Positions 4,773 through 8,117 of a DNA stretch of 8,117 nucleotides are shown here, one piece after another. Source of the stretch: Acidobacteriota bacterium (GTDB lineage Bacteria > Acidobacteriota > Thermoanaerobaculia > Thermoanaerobaculales > Sulfomarinibacteraceae). The stretch spans positions 1 to 8,117 of the forward strand of contig DAOWFV010000173.1 of assembly GCA_030637805.1 (NCBI GenBank), written 5' to 3'. Made by a program: the position numbers and the translations under genes. The number at the start of each line of letters is the position of its first letter. Positions within the stretch are counted from its first letter, which is position 1. The notes below the pieces were generated by a model. The model made no database searches. It saw only the letters and a program-made list of their open reading frames with translations, and was not told the origin of the DNA.

Positions 4773-5834
4773 ATGAATCTCATAGAATGGGTGGCGCGAT
4801 GGGAAGGCGTTGTTTTCGGGTTCTTACTCGGGATCGCCGCGACGGTCGTCGGGTCGATGGCCTACAACGAGGTCCACAGCCTGCTGCACCTCTCCCACTG
4901 GAAAAGGAGTCTCCACGACGGACAGGTCAGGGAGGTGGCGATCCTCATGGAAGGAGAGCTGGACGTCGCCGCGACCGCGATGGAGGACGGCACTCCGCTC
5001 GACCTCAGCCACTACCTCGCGTTCGAGTTCATGCCCCGGATGTACGCTCACCAGATGGCCTACGCGATGACCCTCTTGAGAAATGAGGATGTCGCAGCGT
5101 TCAACAACCTTCGCGAAAAGAACCCGTTCCTGACCCTCGACCTTCCCCAGGAGGATCTTTCGAACCTCGACCTGAACGGCGCCGACTTCTCCGGCGCCGA
5201 TCTCACCGGCGCCAGCTTCCGAGACAGCAACCTGTCCAACGTCAGCTTCTTCATGGCGACCATGCCGAGGGCGGACCTCACGGGGGCGGAGGTCGGCGGC
5301 GCCCTGTTCAACCGCACCGATCTCTCGGGGGCGACCCTCACCGCAATCCGGGGCGACCGCGCGAGGTTCGACGAGGCGATCCTGGTCGACGCGTCCCTCG
5401 TGCAGTTGAAGGACCTCCGGCTGGCCGACTTCTCCAAGGCCAAGATGGCACAGGTGAACCTATGGGACTCGAGCTTTCCCGAAGCGAGGTTCGACGGGGC
5501 GGATCTCAGTCTTGCCTCGGCGGTGGACTCGGATCTTGCTGAGGTCGAGAGCATGAACGATGTCAATCTCACCGGTGCGAACCTGGCCGGAGCACTCATC
5601 GAACCGGGCCGGGTCAAACGCGCCTGGTTTGTCAATACCGACGGAATCTCCCCTCAGACAGCCCGAGGACTTCGTCGCCACGGCGGTGTCGCCCGCCCGC
5701 AAGATGTGCTGCAGCTGGTGGACCCGAGGATCGTCGCCGGATTTCGAGCCCAGATCGAGGAGGATGGGAGTATCCGACCCGAAAATCACGAGGCGGTGTT
5801 GCTCACTATGTTGCAGGACTATTACTTGAACTGA
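4773..5834 (+). CDS. Membrane-anchored pentapeptide-repeat protein
   Basis: A 353-residue protein. The start is ATG 4773, with GGAGGG at 4759-4764 about 8 nt upstream; the frame is open to 4605, but that extension crosses the hairpin and heptamer repeats and looks non-coding. Residues 11-31 (EGVVFGFLLGIAATVVGSMAY) form one transmembrane segment. A mostly helical stretch of about 85 residues follows. Residues 121-278 are pentapeptide repeats of the A(D/N)LXX type (LDLNGADFSGADLTGASF ... RADLTGAEV ... DLSGATL ... ADFSKAKM ... ARFDGADLSLAS ... VNLTGANLAGAL), which stack into a right-handed square beta-helix. The tail (279-353) is predicted non-repetitive and ends QDYYLN. Such helices act as protein-binding scaffolds, with DNA-gyrase mimicry in the Qnr/MfpA subgroup. 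The membrane anchor makes gyrase protection unlikely here, and the function is unknown. Confidence 0.88.
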   Translation: MNLIEWVARWEGVVFGFLLGIAATVVGSMAYNEVHSLLHLSHWKRSLHDGQVREVAILMEGELDVAATAMEDGTPLDLSHYLAFEFMPRMYAHQMAYAMTLLRNEDVAAFNNLREKNPFLTLDLPQEDLSNLDLNGADFSGADLTGASFRDSNLSNVSFFMATMPRADLTGAEVGGALFNRTDLSGATLTAIRGDRARFDEAILVDASLVQLKDLRLADFSKAKMAQVNLWDSSFPEARFDGADLSLASAVDSDLAEVESMNDVNLTGANLAGALIEPGRVKRAWFVNTDGISPQTARGLRRHGGVARPQDVLQLVDPRIVAGFRAQIEEDGSIRPENHEAVLLTMLQDYYLN

Positions 5835-5846
5835 GCTTCTTGACTC

Positions 5847-5878
<32 letters not shown>

Positions 5879-5975
5879 TCCGCCCACTCTCCTGAAATGT
5901 TGGAGGTTCCCGATCACTTCTGATCACCGTGGTACCTTTTACGCTGAGCGAGATCGCGATCGTCGAGGGGGACCC

Positions 5976-6956
5976 ATGGCGCAGGTTTTCAAGACTCGAG
6001 TGACCGAGGAGTTGGGGATCGAGCACCCGATCATCCAGGGCGGGATGATGTGGGTGTCGCAGCCGGAGCTGGTGGCTGCGGTGTCGGAGGCCGGAGGCCT
6101 CGGTATCCTCACCGCCCTGACCTTCGAAACGGCAGAAGGCTTGAGCGACGCCATCGCGAGGACGCGAGCCCTCACCGACCGCCCATTCGGGGTCAACCTG
6201 ACCTTTCTGCCGACACTGATACCCAAGGACTACGGCAGTCTGATCGACGCCATCGTCGACGAGGGCATCGGAATCGTCGAGACCGCCGGCCACAACCCCG
6301 AACCCTACATAGAGCGCATCAAGGCGGGCGGGGCGAAGGTCATCCACAAGTGTACGTCGGTGCGCTTCGCCAAGAAGGCGGAGGCGATCGGCTGTGACTT
6401 CGTCAGCATCGACGGCTGCGAGTGTGCAGGCCACCCGGGCGAGGAGGACATCACCTCTCTGGTGCTGATTCCGGTGACGGTCGATGCCGTGAAGATCCCG
6501 GTGATCGCCTCCGGGGGCTTCGCCGACGCCCGCGGCCTGGTGGCCGCCCTCGCGCTCGGCGCCGACGCGGTGAACATGGGCACCCGTTTCGTGGCCACGC
6601 GCGAGGCCCCGGCCCACGACAACGTCAAGGAGTGGTTGGTCACAGCCTCCGAGGTAGACACCATGTACGTAATGCGCTCGCTGCGCAACACCGAGCGGGT
6701 GCTCCGCAACCCGGTTGCGGAGAAGGTGGTCGAAATGGAGGGGCGCGGTGCGACTATTCAGGAGCTGGCGCCTCTGGTCACCGGCAAGAACGGCCTCCGG
6801 GTTCTCAAGGACGGAGAAACCGACGTCGGCCTGATGGCCGCCGGCCAATCGGTCGGTCTCGTGCACGATGTGCCAGCCGTCCGCGACCTCATCGAATCCA
6901 TCATCGATGAGGCGCGACAGATCACGGGCAAGCGACTGATGGGGATGATCGCCTAG
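5976..6956 (+). CDS. Nitronate monooxygenase-family FMN enzyme
   Basis: A 326-residue TIM-barrel flavoprotein of the nitronate monooxygenase (2-nitropropane dioxygenase) / FabK superfamily, of usual length. Family features in order: HPIIQGGMM (17-25) at the FMN site, FGVNLTFLP (71-79), VETAGHNP (101-108), VIHKCTSVRFA (122-132), DGCECAGHPGEED (146-158) with His153 at the position of the catalytic His of nitronate monooxygenases, IPVIASGGFADARG (174-187) and DAVNMGTRFVAT (197-208) for FMN phosphate binding. Nitronate monooxygenases oxidise toxic alkyl nitronates such as propionate-3-nitronate; FabK relatives reduce enoyl-ACP. The AGGH-like motif favours the former, but many family members are untested. 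The start has GAGGGGG (5965-5971) about 4 nt upstream. The helicase gene starts three bases after its stop, suggesting co-transcription. Confidence 0.85.
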   Translation: MAQVFKTRVTEELGIEHPIIQGGMMWVSQPELVAAVSEAGGLGILTALTFETAEGLSDAIARTRALTDRPFGVNLTFLPTLIPKDYGSLIDAIVDEGIGIVETAGHNPEPYIERIKAGGAKVIHKCTSVRFAKKAEAIGCDFVSIDGCECAGHPGEEDITSLVLIPVTVDAVKIPVIASGGFADARGLVAALALGADAVNMGTRFVATREAPAHDNVKEWLVTASEVDTMYVMRSLRNTERVLRNPVAEKVVEMEGRGATIQELAPLVTGKNGLRVLKDGETDVGLMAAGQSVGLVHDVPAVRDLIESIIDEARQITGKRLMGMIA

Positions 6957-6959
6957 CGC

Positions 6960-8117
6960 ATGACAGAAGAAAACGCCAATCTGGGTTCGCGGATCCCAGC
7001 CGAGGGCATCGAGGACCCCGACCGGATCCTTGACCTCTTCCTCGAGTGGGCCGCGGACACGGGCTTCGAGCTCTACCCTGCCCAGGAGGAAGCGCTGCTC
7101 GAGCTGATGGCTGACCGCCACGTCATCCTCGACACACCCACCGGGTCGGGAAAATCCCTCGTCGCCCTCGGTCTTCATTTCCGTGGTCTGTGCGAGGGCA
7201 AACGGAGCTTCTACACCTCGCCCATCAAGGCCCTGGCGAGCGAGAAGTTCTTCGCTCTCTGCTCGGAGCTCGGCGCCGACAACGTGGGTATGCTGACCGG
7301 CGACGCCAGCATCAATCCCGACGCATCGGTCATCTGCTGTACCGCCGAGGTGCTGGCCAACCTCGCGCTGCGAAAGGGCGAGGACCTTGACGCACCTTAC
7401 GTGGTGATGGACGAGTTCCACTACTACGCCGACCGGGACCGCGGCTGGGCGTGGCAGGTGCCGCTCATTACGCTCCCCCACACGCGCTTTCTGCTCATGT
7501 CGGCCACCCTCGGCGACATGAGCGCCATCATGGGACACATAGAGAAACGAAGCGGTTGCGAGACGGCGCTGGTGCATTCCGACGAGCGACCGGTACCGCT
7601 CCACTTCGGCTACCGCGAGACACCTCTCCACGAGACCGTCGAAGAGCTGATGGAAGCTGACAAAGCGCCAATCTACCTGGTCAACTTCACCCAGCGTGAT
7701 TGCGCCGAAATGGCGCAGAAGCTCACCAGCATGAAGCTGACCACCAAAGAAGAGAAGACCGCGATTCGCTCAGCCGTCGGCGACGCTCGATTCGACACCC
7801 CCTACGGCAAGGAGTTCAAGCGCTTCCTCGGATTCGGCATCGGCGTCCACCACGCGGGCCTCCTCCCCAAGTACCGGCTGCAGGTGGAGCAGCTCGCCCA
7901 GCAGGGCCTGCTCAAAGTGATCTCCGGCACCGACACCCTCGGCGTCGGCATCAACATCCCGCTCCGCACCGTGCTTTTCACCAAGCTCGCCAAATTCGAT
8001 GGCCGCAAGGTCTCGCGCCTCAGGGTGCGTGACTTCAAACAGATCTCCGGCCGCGCGGGACGCAAGGGTTTCGACGACGAGGGCAGCGTGGTCGCCCAGG
8101 CGCCCGATCACGTCATC
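6960..8117 (+). CDS. Ski2-like DEAD/DEAH-box RNA helicase (DUF3516 type), 3'-partial
   Basis: 386 residues from ATG 6960 to the window end with no stop; relatives are, from memory, about 800-850 residues, so roughly half is missing. Superfamily 2 motifs are complete and ordered: YPAQEEA Q-motif-like (39-45), Walker A TPTGSGKS (59-66), motif Ia SPIKALASEK (87-96), TGDAS (113-117), motif II DEFH (151-154), motif III SATL (181-184), motif IV region YLVNFTQR (239-246), VHHAGLLP (296-303), motif V GTDTLGVGINIP (323-334) and motif VI QISGRAGRKG (361-370). DEFH in place of DEVH, VHHAG and QISGRAGR place it with Ski2/Mtr4-like helicases, which unwind RNA. The bacterial members carry a C-terminal DUF3516 domain, which would lie beyond the window. 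It has no strong Shine-Dalgarno sequence and starts 3 nt after the previous stop, so translational coupling is likely. Confidence 0.9.
   Translation, partial: MTEENANLGSRIPAEGIEDPDRILDLFLEWAADTGFELYPAQEEALLELMADRHVILDTPTGSGKSLVALGLHFRGLCEGKRSFYTSPIKALASEKFFALCSELGADNVGMLTGDASINPDASVICCTAEVLANLALRKGEDLDAPYVVMDEFHYYADRDRGWAWQVPLITLPHTRFLLMSATLGDMSAIMGHIEKRSGCETALVHSDERPVPLHFGYRETPLHETVEELMEADKAPIYLVNFTQRDCAEMAQKLTSMKLTTKEEKTAIRSAVGDARFDTPYGKEFKRFLGFGIGVHHAGLLPKYRLQVEQLAQQGLLKVISGTDTLGVGINIPLRTVLFTKLAKFDGRKVSRLRVRDFKQISGRAGRKGFDDEGSVVAQAPDHVI

Overview
The window is high-GC bacterial DNA. The gene mix suggests an Acidobacteriota or deltaproteobacterial-type genome: a DUF3568-type lipoprotein, a secreted protein with a short collagen-like repeat, a bacterial relative of the lysine-ketoglutarate reductase domain, a DUF3516-type Ski2-like helicase, and 7-bp repeats in the gaps. 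No taxonomic marker is present, so this is inference from gene families and repeat style. TAG ends most genes here, so the standard code is in use.

Layout: (1) 1-1113 (+), a thiolase cut by the window edge and interrupted by an in-frame TAG at 67-69, followed by a rho-independent terminator at 1137-1161. (2) 1182-1478, a gene-free stretch built as a large imperfect inverted repeat. Its ends carry AATTCGG heptamers and its core holds a 'TCATCCTGAGCG...AAGGAT' type dispersed repeat. (3) 1477-1854 (-), a small DUF3568-like lipoprotein. (4) 2043-3368 (+), a stand-alone homologue of the lysine-ketoglutarate reductase half of AASS, with a start-proximal hairpin that could mask its ribosome binding site. 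(5) 3369-3806, gene-free: an 11-unit heptamer array that reverses orientation halfway, a foldable segment ending in a terminator (candidate ncRNA or 3' UTR element), and an AT-rich promoter-like patch. (6) 3807-4475 (-), a secreted IPT/TIG-like protein with a short Gly-X-Y tract. (7) 4476-4772, a terminator, a perfect 14-bp hairpin and another heptamer array. (8) 4773-5834 (+), a membrane-anchored pentapeptide-repeat protein. (9) 5976-6956 (+), an FMN-dependent nitronate monooxygenase-family enzyme. (10) 6960-8117 (+), the N-terminal 386 residues of a Ski2-like helicase, three bases after the preceding stop and running off the window.

The genes look like ordinary scattered chromosomal genes, not one pathway. 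Only the nitronate monooxygenase/helicase pair is spaced like an operon. The thiolase and lysine-ketoglutarate reductase homologue could both serve catabolism of acyl-CoAs and amino acids, but nothing here links them. I see no defence system, prophage, CRISPR array or biosynthetic cluster.

The most unusual signal is in the gaps. Five separate short tandem arrays with an exact 7-bp period, in three sequence families, lie in four of the intergenic regions, three of them at or just after a stop codon. Two terminators share an identical 20-nt 3' half and appear to differ by a 7-bp insertion. This resembles the heptameric short tandem repeats (STRRs) described in cyanobacteria and is the observation I would follow up first.
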